This document shows positions 1-8,783 of a stretch of DNA of 59,288 bases, in pieces; positions within the stretch are counted from its first letter, which is position 1, and the number at the start of each line of letters is the position of its first letter. The position numbers were made by a program, and so were the translations under genes. The stretch is from Acetobacter farinalis (lineage in GTDB: Bacteria > Pseudomonadota > Alphaproteobacteria > Acetobacterales > Acetobacteraceae): assembly GCF_011516935.1 (NCBI RefSeq), contig NZ_WOTF01000011.1:1-59288 (forward strand). The letters are read 5' to 3'. Below the pieces are notes generated by a model that was not told where the DNA came from, did not search any database, and worked only from the letters and a program-made list of their open reading frames with translations.

Positions 1-19
1 GTAAGCCATACCGCCGCAT
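1..19 (-). CDS. IS5-like transposase, first six codons only (partial)
   Basis: The ATG (complement of 17-19) is followed by R-R-Y-G-L and then the window ends. The start matches the usual opening of IS5-family DDE transposases. The G-rich run ten bases upstream may act as the ribosome binding site. The fragment is too short for a firm call by itself; the support comes from the identical copy at the other end. Confidence 0.5.
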
Positions 20-111
20 CTGTTGCTCCCCCCCCCCTGAAAACCGGGAAAACAATCAGCACAGGCAGCCAGAAAGTACAACTCTCAGGGCCTAACTGAC
101 GACACGCCGTA
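1..111 (-). mobile_element. 5' end of an IS5-like insertion sequence (left window edge)
   Basis: Bases 1-111 are the exact reverse complement of 59178-59288. Read on the minus strand, the segment runs from an IS terminus near 111 through about 90 bases of leader, including a run of ten G, to an ATG at 19-17 followed by codons for R-R-Y-G-L. Many IS5-family transposases open with a similar M-R-R-Y sequence. The rest of the element lies outside the window. The identity stops exactly at 111. The bases next to the junction (TA) are also shared, which fits a TA-containing target, but the exact tip and duplication cannot be fixed. Confidence 0.7.
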
Positions 112-319
112 GTTGGCTGCGGCAAAAGAGGAGTGGCTGTTCAGGCTGGGAAGGACGCGGTCCGGGCTTCTGCTTTCCCTTGAGGGTAGAAAACAGAAGA
201 GCTGGGATAGCAATTTCAAGAAGAAGGCTGTTGTGTGCATCAGCGGACATGGTGTGTCCGGTTGTTCTTCAGACGGTTGGCCAGGTCATGGGTGTTAGAA
301 GAACCGGCAGACCAACCCC
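112..319. other. Non-coding gap between IS end and hpnG
   Basis: These 208 bases follow the hpnG stop. In many hopanoid clusters the radical-SAM gene hpnH comes next, but no reading frame here resembles its N-terminus. A 52-codon minus-strand frame starting at 250 runs into the IS end, has no good ribosome binding site and no recognisable similarity. No clear terminator was seen. Confidence 0.5.
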
Positions 320-1021
320 TCACCCCGCGAAGCGGGCGAAGGCGGGGCGGGTGTGTTGCTGTTCCAGAAAAGTCTGCATGGCGGTGCGGGCGCGCCCGGC
401 ATCTTTCCCAAGGCCGATCAGGCCGGAAATCTGGCCGGGGTGGCGCAGCAGGGAACCAAGCAAAGCTCCGATCTTCAGGCCGCCATCAGGAGATAGAACG
501 GCTCCGGCTACGGGGGGGAGAGAGCGGCTCGCAGGGTCACAGATCACCCGCAGGACGGCAAAGGGCAGCCCGGCCTCTTCCGCCGCGCGGGCCAGAAACC
601 CGCTTTCCATATCCAGAGCTGTACACTGGGTTGTTGCGAACAGACCGGCTTTTTCAGAGGCGTTCAGCACAACGGTATCACTGTGCAGCAAGGTGCTGCC
701 GAGTACGCCCGGCTGACCGGCCCCGAGGATATGCCGCAGGGTGGGGTCACACAGATATGCAGCGCCCCATGCCATCACCCGTTCCGGCAGAACGAGGGTG
801 CCGGGTGGCAGGGCCGGGTCCAGCCCCGCGGCCAGCCCGAAGGAGAGCAGGCAATCCGCCCCGCAGGCGGCCAGTCGGGCGGCTTCCCGCTGGGCACCCG
901 TGCGGGTGGCCCCGCTGGCGGCAATGGCGGCGTGTGGAAACACCTGTCTGATCAGCCGTGCTTCCGCTTTCAGGCCAACAAGAATGCCGGGGTGGTGTGG
1001 TGGCGGGGCGCGGTCTGCCAT
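320..1021 (-). CDS. hpnG: Hopanoid-associated nucleoside phosphorylase-like protein HpnG
   Basis: 233 aa. HpnG belongs to the purine nucleoside phosphorylase/MTA-nucleosidase fold and removes adenine from adenosylhopane on the way to ribosylhopane (established for the family). The N-terminal I-L-V-G-L-K-A-E-A opening, the G-L-A-A-G-L-D-P loop near residue 65 and the D-M-E-S-G-F motif near 140, the usual nucleoside-binding segment, are visible. It starts 3 bases after the shc stop, so it is the last gene of the hpnABCDE-shc-hpnG transcript in this window. The hpnH gene normally supplying its substrate is not present before the window edge. Confidence 0.88.
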   Translation of the reverse strand: MADRAPPPHHPGILVGLKAEARLIRQVFPHAAIAASGATRTGAQREAARLAACGADCLLSFGLAAGLDPALPPGTLVLPERVMAWGAAYLCDPTLRHILGAGQPGVLGSTLLHSDTVVLNASEKAGLFATTQCTALDMESGFLARAAEEAGLPFAVLRVICDPASRSLPPVAGAVLSPDGGLKIGALLGSLLRHPGQISGLIGLGKDAGRARTAMQTFLEQQHTRPAFARFAG

Positions 1022-1024
1022 GGG

Positions 1025-2995
1025 TCAGAATCCGAATGCAACGCGGCGGGAGTTGCTGTTTTCCAGATTCCGGTAGCGCGCGAGCGCCATCAGCGGGAAG
1101 AACTGCTTGTACCCGTGGTAGCGGAGGTAAAACACTTTGGGGAAACCCACGGCATTATACGGTTCTTCCTGCCATTCCCCTTTTTCATCCTGCTGGGATG
1201 CCAGCCAGGCGATACCGCGTGCTACTGCCGGGTCATCCCGTCGGCCAGCCGCCATCAGGCCAAGCAGCGCCCATGAGGTCTGGGAGGGCAGGCTTTCCGT
1301 ATACTGGCCGTGTGCGCTGCCTTCATACGTTTCACAGCTTTCGCCCCAGCCGCCTTCCGGCCGCTGGACGGAGCGCAGCCATTCCACGGCTTTCACCACA
1401 GCCGGGTCATCATGCGAGATGTCAGCCGCGTTGAAGGCGCACAGAACAGACCATGTGCCGTAAATATAGTTCGTCCCCCAGCGGCCAAACCATGAACCAT
1501 CGCTTTCCTGCTCCTTGCGCAGGTAGGTGATGGCGCGTTCAATCACCGGGCGATCCTCCACATGGCCAAGCTGGCAGAGGAAGGAGATGCAGCGGGCCGT
1601 GACATCGGCTGTCGGCGGGTCCAGCAGGGCACCGTGGTCTGAAAACGGGATATGGTTCAGCATATCCTTGTCGTTATCAATATCGAACGCACCCCAGCCG
1701 CCGTCACGGCTCTGCATGCCGATAATCCACTGGCGGGCGCGCTCAAGCGCTTCGGCATTGGCCGGGTCACCCTCACGGTGCAGCAGCATGCCCACCACGG
1801 CGGTATCATCCACATCCGGGTAGTAATCATTCCCGTACTGGAAGGCCCAGCCACCGGGCGCGAGGTCCGGCGCGTTGATCGCCCAGTCCCCTTTCACATC
1901 CAGAATCTGTTTTTCACGCAGCCATTTGCTGGCTTTGCGCAGGTTTACCAGTGTTTCTTCCGGCGCAATGCCTTTCGGGCCGGAGGCAGCCTCAAGCATG
2001 GCGTGGCCGGAAAGGCCGGTGTCCCAGATCGGGGAGACGCAGGGCTGGCAGTATACCTCGTCTTCCTTATGCACCAGCAGGCCCTGCACGGCTTCCCATG
2101 CGGTGGCGGCGCGTGGGTCACTGTCCGGCACGCCCAGGGCGCGATACATCATGACGACGTTCGCCAGCGCCGGATAAATGGCCCCCAGACCATCCCGCCC
2201 GTTCAGGCGGGGTTCAATGAAATCAATGGCGGCCTTGATGGCTTTTTCGTGCGTCTTGGCAGGGATGAAACCAATGGTCGGGCGCAGAACACTGTCGAGC
2301 CCCTTGAACACATGCCCCCACACAGAGCGGAACGGCCCACGGATCCAGTCTCTCACCCGCTCTGGCGGCGTGACGAACAGTTCGCGGATGTGGATCTGGC
2401 GCGGATTGATGGCAATGGGTTTCAGCGCCGCCAGAACCAGCAGCGGCGCGATCACCACGCGGGACCAGTAGGACATGTTCCAGACGGAAAAGAACGCCTT
2501 GCGCGGCAGCAGCATCAGCTCCACGGGCATGACCGGCGTGGCACGCCAGGGCACATCACCGAACAGGGCCATCTGGATGCGTGTGAACACGTTGGTGCGC
2601 TCGGCTCCACCATGGTCCAGAATGGCTTCGCGGGCGCGGCGCATATGGGGGGCATTGATATCATCCCCCACGGCTTTCAGCGCAAAATAGGCTTTTACAG
2701 AGGCCGAAAGGTCAAACTGGCCGTTATGGTACAACGGCCAGCCACCATGATCCGGGCTCTGGATGCGGCGCAGATAGACGGCAATCTTCTGCTCCAACGC
2801 ATCATCAATCCGGTCGAGATAATGTTCCAGCAGGATGTATTCCGCCGGGATGGTGGCATCAGCTTCCAGCTCGTAAACCCAGTGACCATCAGCCTGCTGA
2901 CGCTGCCCTAATGCGGCATGGGCATTTTTAACCGCACGATCCAGATCTTCACTGGACAGGAGGTTATCAGGGAGTGCGCTGCCATCAGCGGCCAT
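1025..2995 (-). CDS. shc: Squalene-hopene cyclase
   Basis: 656 aa, full length for the family. It cyclises squalene to hopene/hopanol at the membrane, the central step of hopanoid synthesis. The catalytic acid motif D-V-D-D-T-A lies at residues 394-399, and several QW-type repeats are seen (for example Q-S-R-D-G-G-W-G, Q-R-P-E-G-G-W-G and Q-E-S-D-G-S-W-F). It sits between hpnE and hpnG, 62 bases after hpnE. In hpn nomenclature this gene is hpnF. Nothing appears damaged. Confidence 0.97.
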   Translation of the reverse strand: MAADGSALPDNLLSSEDLDRAVKNAHAALGQRQQADGHWVYELEADATIPAEYILLEHYLDRIDDALEQKIAVYLRRIQSPDHGGWPLYHNGQFDLSASVKAYFALKAVGDDINAPHMRRAREAILDHGGAERTNVFTRIQMALFGDVPWRATPVMPVELMLLPRKAFFSVWNMSYWSRVVIAPLLVLAALKPIAINPRQIHIRELFVTPPERVRDWIRGPFRSVWGHVFKGLDSVLRPTIGFIPAKTHEKAIKAAIDFIEPRLNGRDGLGAIYPALANVVMMYRALGVPDSDPRAATAWEAVQGLLVHKEDEVYCQPCVSPIWDTGLSGHAMLEAASGPKGIAPEETLVNLRKASKWLREKQILDVKGDWAINAPDLAPGGWAFQYGNDYYPDVDDTAVVGMLLHREGDPANAEALERARQWIIGMQSRDGGWGAFDIDNDKDMLNHIPFSDHGALLDPPTADVTARCISFLCQLGHVEDRPVIERAITYLRKEQESDGSWFGRWGTNYIYGTWSVLCAFNAADISHDDPAVVKAVEWLRSVQRPEGGWGESCETYEGSAHGQYTESLPSQTSWALLGLMAAGRRDDPAVARGIAWLASQQDEKGEWQEEPYNAVGFPKVFYLRYHGYKQFFPLMALARYRNLENSNSRRVAFGF

Positions 2996-3057
2996 GGTTC
3001 GGGTTCCTTTTCAGGGTTTGGGGTGGAAGGGAGAAGGCGTTCTGCAGGGTCTCTGTG

Positions 3058-4353
3058 TTACGGGCGGCGCAGGCCGAGTGCCCGCACAGCCTTAACACCT
3101 GACCTCATTGCGCCTTCAAGTGTGGCGGGGAGTCCGGTTGCCGTCCAGTCCCCCGCCAGAGCCAGGTTCACCAGAGGTGTCACAGGGCCGGGGCGCAGGC
3201 GGTTCTGTTCCGGTGTGGCGGCAAAGGTGGCACGTTTTTCCCACACCACGCGCTGGTGCGGTGGTGTGGCAGGCAGGGGGGCGTGCAGAACCGGGTCACA
3301 CGCACGGCGTACATCATGCCAGATGGTGCGGGCCAGATCATCCGGGTCCTGCTCTGCAAAGCGGTTTGCCGCACTGACGGTCACGGAGAGAATGTCTCCC
3401 CGCAGGAACACCCATTCCGCAATGCTGCCCACAAGCCCCATAAACCCGGCCCGGGCGAAGGAGCCTAAGGCACGCGGCGGCGTGTCCAGACGGAAGTGCA
3501 GGTTCAGAATGCTTTCAAACGCAGTGGGTACCCGCAGGGCGGGCAGATGGGAGGCAAGCAGGGTTTCCGCCACAGGGGCGGGGACTGCCAGAATGACGGT
3601 ATCGTCCTCTGTCAGGGGAATGATGCCTTCAGGCCCATGCAGAGCGGTCACGCGCCCCCGCGCGACATCCAGCGCGCTGATGCGGCTCTGGGTGCGCACC
3701 TCCGCATGCAGAATGGCCAGATGGGCCAGAGCCGGGTCCACCAGTGTTTCAGAAAGTCCCTCCTTGGGGAACCACGGCACACAGGCCTTGCCACCAAGAG
3801 AGAGCGATTCCTTTACCACCGCACCCAGCAGGGCCGCACTCCCGGTCTCACAAGCGGTATTGAGGGCGGAAATGGCGAACGGTTCCAGCAGACGGCGGCT
3901 CAGGGCACCGGGCAGCAGGCAACTGGAGACGGTTTCATCCTCCCCGGCCTGCATCAGCTTTTGCAGGCTCCGCAGTTCCAGAACCCGCATATCCGGCACG
4001 CGCCGATGCGGTTGGAAAACCCACCAGGGGATGCGCCCGCGCGAGAGGTCGAGCGTCCAGCGGGTGCCTTCCGCCAGATCGGCAAAGGGGAAAATGGGAA
4101 TGCCGGGGCCGGTCAGGGTATCGGTGGCGCCCGTCATGGCCAGATAGCGGAAGACTGTCTTGTTGGCGGAGAGCAGCAGGTGGTTTCCGTTATCAATCCG
4201 GCATCCAAGCTGCTTGTCATCATAAGACCGGGCGCGGCCACCGCACGCGCGGCCCGCTTCATGCACAATCACGCGGCGGCCCGAACCCGCCACGTCCACC
4301 GCGGCGGCCAGACCCGCCACGCCGCCCCCGATAATGTGCACAGATGCTGCCAT
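3058..4353 (-). CDS. hpnE: Hydroxysqualene dehydroxylase HpnE
   Basis: 431 aa FAD-dependent amine-oxidase-fold enzyme that reduces hydroxysqualene to squalene, the third step of the HpnC/D/E route. The N-terminal Rossmann motif G-G-G-V-A-G-L-A-A-A (residues 8-17) binds FAD, and the C-terminal segment with L-A-G-D-W-T-A-T-G-L-P-A-T-L-E-G-A is the second FAD contact typical of this family. It begins 20 bases after hpnD and precedes shc, which uses its product. Confidence 0.94.
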   Translation of the reverse strand: MAASVHIIGGGVAGLAAAVDVAGSGRRVIVHEAGRACGGRARSYDDKQLGCRIDNGNHLLLSANKTVFRYLAMTGATDTLTGPGIPIFPFADLAEGTRWTLDLSRGRIPWWVFQPHRRVPDMRVLELRSLQKLMQAGEDETVSSCLLPGALSRRLLEPFAISALNTACETGSAALLGAVVKESLSLGGKACVPWFPKEGLSETLVDPALAHLAILHAEVRTQSRISALDVARGRVTALHGPEGIIPLTEDDTVILAVPAPVAETLLASHLPALRVPTAFESILNLHFRLDTPPRALGSFARAGFMGLVGSIAEWVFLRGDILSVTVSAANRFAEQDPDDLARTIWHDVRRACDPVLHAPLPATPPHQRVVWEKRATFAATPEQNRLRPGPVTPLVNLALAGDWTATGLPATLEGAMRSGVKAVRALGLRRP

Positions 4354-4373
4354 GGTGCCGCTCTCCTTCAGGC

Positions 4374-5267
4374 TCAGGGAAGGTAGGATCTGGTGAGCCA
4401 GAACACCTTGTTCAGGGTTGAGGTCTCGGGGCGGTCATGCAGGGCGAGGCCGGACCAGCCGCGCTTGCGCAAGGCAATCAGCACAGCTTCATAGCTGGCG
4501 CCCATGATCCGGGCCGGGAGCATGGCTTTCGCGCGGCAGGCGCGCATGGTGGCGAAGGCCAGCCGGAAATGGTCCAGCGCGCGTACAGACAGGATATTGG
4601 CCACCCCGGCAAGGCCGGGGGCGGAGAGCGCCTTGATGGGATCATGCGGGACATGAAAGCGGTCCAGCAGGTCCCCCGGCAGGTAGAGTCTGCCACGGGC
4701 GGCATCTTCCGCAATATCCCGCAGGATATTGGTCAGTTGCAGGGCGCGGCCCAGATGATAGGCAACCTTGTCGGCCTCATCAGAGCTGTCACCAAAAATC
4801 CGCACGGAGAGGCGGCCTACGGCAGAGGCTACGCGGTCACAATACAGGTCCAGCGTTTTTTCGTCCGGGGCGACAATGGTGTTTTCAGCATCCATCACCA
4901 TCCCGTCGATCACGGCATGAAAATCCTCCTGCCGCAGGGAGAAGAAATGGATGGTGGCCAGCAGCACGCGGTCCAGAGAATCCTGCGTTTTGCTGTGGTC
5001 ATACAGGTCCACAATGCGCTGGTGCCAGGCGTCAAGCGCGGCCTTGCGTTCCGCCATGGGTTCAGACCCATCAGCAATATCGTCCACCACGCGGCAGAAA
5101 GCGTAAATGGCATACATGCCAAAGCGCCGCATGGGGGGCAGAATGCGCATACCGGCGGCAAAGGATGTGCCCGCCTGTTTTACCGTGCTTTCCACCCATG
5201 CCAGATCCGCGGGGTCACACCCGAGGGGGGTTGGCTCGTCATGCGTCTGGATGTTCTGAGCTGTCAC
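4374..5267 (-). CDS. hpnD: Presqualene diphosphate synthase HpnD
   Basis: 297 aa squalene/phytoene-synthase fold enzyme that joins two farnesyl diphosphates into presqualene diphosphate. Two aspartate-rich Mg-binding motifs are visible: D-D-I-A-D near residue 63 and the L-T-N-I-L-R-D-I-A-E-D segment near residue 180. The start is a GTG at 5267 preceded by AGGTGA. It lies 73 bases downstream of hpnC and 20 bases before hpnE in the same transcript. Confidence 0.94.
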   Translation of the reverse strand: MTAQNIQTHDEPTPLGCDPADLAWVESTVKQAGTSFAAGMRILPPMRRFGMYAIYAFCRVVDDIADGSEPMAERKAALDAWHQRIVDLYDHSKTQDSLDRVLLATIHFFSLRQEDFHAVIDGMVMDAENTIVAPDEKTLDLYCDRVASAVGRLSVRIFGDSSDEADKVAYHLGRALQLTNILRDIAEDAARGRLYLPGDLLDRFHVPHDPIKALSAPGLAGVANILSVRALDHFRLAFATMRACRAKAMLPARIMGASYEAVLIALRKRGWSGLALHDRPETSTLNKVFWLTRSYLP

Positions 5268-5340
5268 GCGCTTTTCACCTGTCTGTTCATCAATTCTTCA
5301 AGTCTGTCTCTTTTTGCAGACCCGCAGCGATCCTGAAAGT

Positions 5341-6201
5341 TCAGGACCATGCCCGCAGGGCCGCGCCGGCTGCATGCATAAGGTCTGTACGTTTCAGGGA
5401 AACCCGCCCTGCCAGCGGGTCTTCCCGCCGCAGGCGCCGCGTCAGGCGGTGGGCCAGACTGACAATGGCCGCGCATTCCATGCGGAAGCGCCTGTCCCGC
5501 ACCAGACCGGGCAGGACCGTGGCCTCCCGGTTCAGGCTATCCACGCCGTCCAGCAGGGTGTTGAACACCCGGCGCAGGGCGGAGGAGGCCCGTCCTGCCA
5601 GCAGGTCATCCTGCGTTGCGCCGGCCTGTGCCATCAGGTCCGAGGGCATATAGCAGCGGTGCAGGCGTTTAAGGTCGCCCTGGCAGTCCTGCAGATGGTT
5701 GAGAATCTGAAGGGAGGTGCACAGCGCATCGGCCGCCGCGAATGTATGGGGCACTTCACCATGCAGATGCAGCAGAAACCGGCCGACCGGATTGGCGGAG
5801 TAGCGGCAGTAGTGCACCAGATCGTCCCATGAGGTGCAGGGCGTGCCGCGGGAATCGTCCCGGAAGGCAATCAGCAGGTCTGTCGCGGTTTCAAACGGAA
5901 CCCCTGTTTGCAGCAGGGAGGCCCGCAGCCGGGCGGCGCTCATGGCATCCGCACGGGGAATGGGGTCCCGCTTGCCCAGCAGCACATCTTCCATGGCGTC
6001 CAGACGGGCTATCTTCTCATCCGCGCCCAGTGTCTCGCAGTCGGCAATATCGTCGATAACGCGCGCATAGTCATAATAGGCATGCACATGCGGGCGCAGC
6101 GCCTTGCTGAGCAGAAGGGAGCCGACGGGAAAATTCTCGTCAGACGCACCTTTGCCGGAAGAGACATCGGCTCTTCCCCATACGGAGGCGGGATCGGTCA
6201 T
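5341..6201 (-). CDS. hpnC: Hydroxysqualene synthase HpnC
   Basis: 286 aa paralogue of HpnD. HpnC converts presqualene diphosphate to hydroxysqualene. The protein shows D-Y-A-R-V-I-D-D-I-A-D near residue 50 and the L-H-G-E-V / L-Q-I-L-N-H-L-Q-D-C region near 170, which corresponds to the second Asp-rich motif in a weakened form, as is usual for HpnC. ATG start at 6201 with GGAG upstream. With hpnD and hpnE it forms the three-enzyme squalene route that replaces a single squalene synthase. Confidence 0.93.
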   Translation of the reverse strand: MTDPASVWGRADVSSGKGASDENFPVGSLLLSKALRPHVHAYYDYARVIDDIADCETLGADEKIARLDAMEDVLLGKRDPIPRADAMSAARLRASLLQTGVPFETATDLLIAFRDDSRGTPCTSWDDLVHYCRYSANPVGRFLLHLHGEVPHTFAAADALCTSLQILNHLQDCQGDLKRLHRCYMPSDLMAQAGATQDDLLAGRASSALRRVFNTLLDGVDSLNREATVLPGLVRDRRFRMECAAIVSLAHRLTRRLRREDPLAGRVSLKRTDLMHAAGAALRAWS

Positions 6202-6312
6202 GTCAGGCTCCGGATGGAGGAACGGTAAGGCATAGGGCGGAGCTTTACACGCTCTCTTCCGGCATGCCTACTCCCTGCGCGTACGGGGGCAGCCGCGGAG
6301 GCAGGGGGAGCT

Positions 6313-6340
6313 GAAAGCCGGGGCTTCATGCCCGGCTTTC
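6313..6340 (-). promoter_or_regulatory. Hairpin at the hpnB stop / hpnB-hpnC junction
   Basis: Ten-base perfect arms GAAAGCCGGG (6313-6322) and CCCGGCTTTC (6331-6340) overlap the hpnB stop codon inside the hpn operon. There is no T-run on the minus strand, so it is more likely an mRNA-stability or processing hairpin than a terminator. Confidence 0.4.
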
Positions 6341-7564
6341 CTGCCTTGGCGCGGCTTCAGCCTGCGCCGGGTGGTTTGGTATGGTGTCTGTAGCCATACG
6401 GCCATCATTCGGAATGGCGTCCGTATAGGCCCGGTTTTTCCACACAACACCCCGCCCCCGGTAATGATTGACAGCAGAGCCGATGGTAGCAGCCGTATAG
6501 AAAATGGCCACAAACGGTAATGCCAGAGCCCATAGGGGAGAGAGGCGGAAGCGGCGGAGGGTGGGGATGAAGGAGCCGATGGAGGCAAGCCATGTCGCCA
6601 GCCCGATCCAGCGGGGCAGACCGTGCCCGAACAGGGCGAGCAGCCCCGGCGCAATCCAGATAACCCCCATGGCCAGCACCGTGAGCACCAGAAGCAGCGG
6701 CGAATAGCGCAACTGCACAAAGGCCGTGCGCGCAATCATGCGCCAGACATCAATGGGGTAAGGATAAGGCCGGATGGACCGTGCGAGGCAGGAGTGCCCC
6801 AGATAAAGGCGGCCCCCGGCCTGTTTGACGCAGGCTGCCAGAGTGCAGTCATCAATCAGGGCGCCCTTGAGGGCTTCAATCCAGCCGATTTCGGCCAGCA
6901 TGTCCCGCCGGATCAGGATCGTGCCGCCAGCCGCCCCGGCCGTGCGGCTTTTGGGGTTATTGACCTGCGCGAAGGGGTAGAGCAGCGCGAAGAAGAAAAC
7001 AAAAGCGGGCACCAGCGCGCGTTCGGCCAGACTTTCACACTGAAGTTCCACCATTTCAGATACCATATGCAGGGCATCCGTCTGGGCTTTGGCAACCAGT
7101 GTTGAAACATGTTCCGGAGCGTGCAGGATGTCGGCATCGGTCAGCAGGATATAGCCGCTGTTGGAGTCCTGCTGGCGGCGCGCTTCGGCCACGCCCTGCG
7201 CCACAGCCCAGAGCTTGCCGCTCCATCCCGGTTCCGGCTCCGCGCCGTCCAGCACGGTCAGGCAGCCGTGGGGGTCGGGCAGGGCGCGGGCCAGAGCGCC
7301 TGTGTTATCCTCACTGCGGTCATTCACCAGAATAAGGGAAAGGCGTCCGGCGTAGTCCTGTTCCAGAAGGGAAGACAGGGCGACTTCAATAGAGTCAGCC
7401 TCATCCCGCGCAGGGATAACCACGGTCACATCCGGCATGATATCGGCGGGGGCTGTGCCGGGGGAGGCCGGGCGCAGGATGGGGCCTGCCTGCCAGAATT
7501 TGCCGTGGAAAAAAATAAGACCGAACCAGATAAGTGCGGCAAGAACAGCCAGACCAAACAGCAT
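6326..7564 (-). CDS. hpnB: Hopanoid-associated glycosyltransferase HpnB
   Basis: 412 aa membrane-bound GT2 enzyme. A first transmembrane segment covers about residues 1-20. The GT-A core follows: V-T-V-V-I-P-A-R-D-E near 50, the nucleotide-binding V-N-D-R-S-E-D near 80 and the metal-binding L-T-D-A-D-I near 143. Hydrophobic segments at about 190-210 and 280-370 anchor the C-terminus. HpnB is regularly found in hopanoid clusters and is thought to modify the hopanoid head group; its exact sugar is inferred, not shown. It starts 10 bases after hpnA. Confidence 0.9.
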   Translation of the reverse strand: MLFGLAVLAALIWFGLIFFHGKFWQAGPILRPASPGTAPADIMPDVTVVIPARDEADSIEVALSSLLEQDYAGRLSLILVNDRSEDNTGALARALPDPHGCLTVLDGAEPEPGWSGKLWAVAQGVAEARRQQDSNSGYILLTDADILHAPEHVSTLVAKAQTDALHMVSEMVELQCESLAERALVPAFVFFFALLYPFAQVNNPKSRTAGAAGGTILIRRDMLAEIGWIEALKGALIDDCTLAACVKQAGGRLYLGHSCLARSIRPYPYPIDVWRMIARTAFVQLRYSPLLLVLTVLAMGVIWIAPGLLALFGHGLPRWIGLATWLASIGSFIPTLRRFRLSPLWALALPFVAIFYTAATIGSAVNHYRGRGVVWKNRAYTDAIPNDGRMATDTIPNHPAQAEAAPRQESRA

Positions 7565-7574
7565 TGCCAGCCCC

Positions 7575-8570
7575 TTATTTCAGCATACCGCTCGTGCGGA
7601 ACCAGGTGATGGCATCTTCCACTGCCTGCCGGGCGGGGCGGGGCGTGTAGCCCAGTTCCCGGATGGCTTTTTCGGAGGAGAAGAACATTTTCTTGCGGGA
7701 CATGGCCAGCATCTCCCGTGTGACGCGGGGAGAAAAGCCAAAGGAGCGGGAAAGCCATTCCGAGACCACGGCAACCGGCCAGATCACACCCTGAGGCAGG
7801 CGCACGCGTGGCGGGGGCACATGGGCAATTTCAGACACCATGGCGAACAGGTCGCGCAGCAGGTAGTTCTGGCCGCCCAGAATATATTTCTCGCCAATGG
7901 TGCCGCGTTCGAGCGCGAGCGCATGGCCTTCGGCCACATCATCCACATGAACAATGTTCACGCCTGTATCCACATAGGCGGGCATGCGGCCGGCAGCGCA
8001 ATCCAGAATCATCTGCCCGGTGGGGGTGGGTTTGATGTCCCGTGGTCCGACCGGTGTTGAGGGATTGACGATAACGGCTGGCAGGCCCTGCTCCCGCACA
8101 AGCTGGAGCACTTCCTGCTCGGCACGGTATTTGGAGCGTTTGTAAATGCCGATCACACCATGTTCATGGACCGGAGTCGTTTCATCAGAATCCGTGCCAT
8201 CGCCAATCAGGCCGAGTGCCGCAACGGAGGAGCAGTAGACAATCCGTTCCACACCGGCATTCTGCGCGGCCAGCATCAGCAGGCGGGTGCCTTCCACATT
8301 GGCGGTCATCATGGGGGCCGGGTCCGGCACCCACAGGCGGTAGTCCGCAGCCACATGGAACACGTACCGGCAGCCTTCCACAGCGCGGGCGAAGGTGTTC
8401 GGGCGGGAGAGATCCCCTTCCACCAGCTCTGCCGGAATATCAGCGATGTTGCTTCGGTCACTTCCCTCGCGCACCATCAATCTCAGCGTGTGTCCGCGTT
8501 CAAGCAGTGTGCGGGCAACGGCAGACCCGACAAAGCCTGTCGCACCGGTGACGAGCGTATGGGCAGTCAT
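7575..8570 (-). CDS. hpnA: Hopanoid-associated sugar epimerase HpnA
   Basis: 331 aa from the ATG at 8570, chosen because GGAG lies 10 bases upstream; an in-frame ATG at 8588 would add six residues. It is an extended short-chain dehydrogenase/epimerase with the NAD(P)-binding G-A-T-G-F-V-G motif at residues 9-15, the catalytic-type serine in Y-C-S-S-V-A, and a Y-K-R-S-K-Y segment corresponding to YxxxK. It is the first gene of the hpn operon and is read divergently from hpnL. Its role in head-group formation is inferred from the cluster. Confidence 0.92.
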   Translation of the reverse strand: MTAHTLVTGATGFVGSAVARTLLERGHTLRLMVREGSDRSNIADIPAELVEGDLSRPNTFARAVEGCRYVFHVAADYRLWVPDPAPMMTANVEGTRLLMLAAQNAGVERIVYCSSVAALGLIGDGTDSDETTPVHEHGVIGIYKRSKYRAEQEVLQLVREQGLPAVIVNPSTPVGPRDIKPTPTGQMILDCAAGRMPAYVDTGVNIVHVDDVAEGHALALERGTIGEKYILGGQNYLLRDLFAMVSEIAHVPPPRVRLPQGVIWPVAVVSEWLSRSFGFSPRVTREMLAMSRKKMFFSSEKAIRELGYTPRPARQAVEDAITWFRTSGMLK

Positions 8571-8783
8571 AGTAAAGTGCACTCCCATAAGGGTATAAGA
8601 AGCTGAAGGGTGTTAAACCCCATCGGCGGGTTTGTTTCTTTATCCTGCTGCCCAAGGTGGCGCCAGACCCCGGGCTGGTGTAAGTGGTCGGATCACTCAT
8701 GAATTCAGCCCCTCTGGTCAGGTGTTATGCACCCAGGAGAAGGGAGGCCCAGGGGGGCTTCTCGGGTAAGTAGAGCTTAGGCA
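8571..8783. promoter_or_regulatory. Divergent hpnA / hpnL control region
   Basis: These 213 bases separate the leftward hpn operon from the rightward hpnL-tyrC pair and must hold both promoters. A weak stem AAACCC...GGGTTT followed by GTTTCTTT lies near 8624-8645 on the plus strand. No strong sigma-70 pair stands out. A 66-codon minus-strand frame starting at 8700 overlaps the hpnA start out of frame and has no recognisable features. Confidence 0.45.

Noticed and set aside
92..250. Minus-strand 52-codon frame after hpnG
   Set aside because: It runs into the IS end, lacks a ribosome binding site and shows no family resemblance.
1652..2911. Plus-strand 419-codon frame opposite shc
   Set aside because: It is the antisense of the clearly conserved squalene-hopene cyclase and is rich in low-information residues.
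8500..8700. 66-codon minus-strand frame overlapping the hpnA start
   Set aside because: Out of frame with hpnA, whose own start has GGAG at the right distance; no recognisable similarity.
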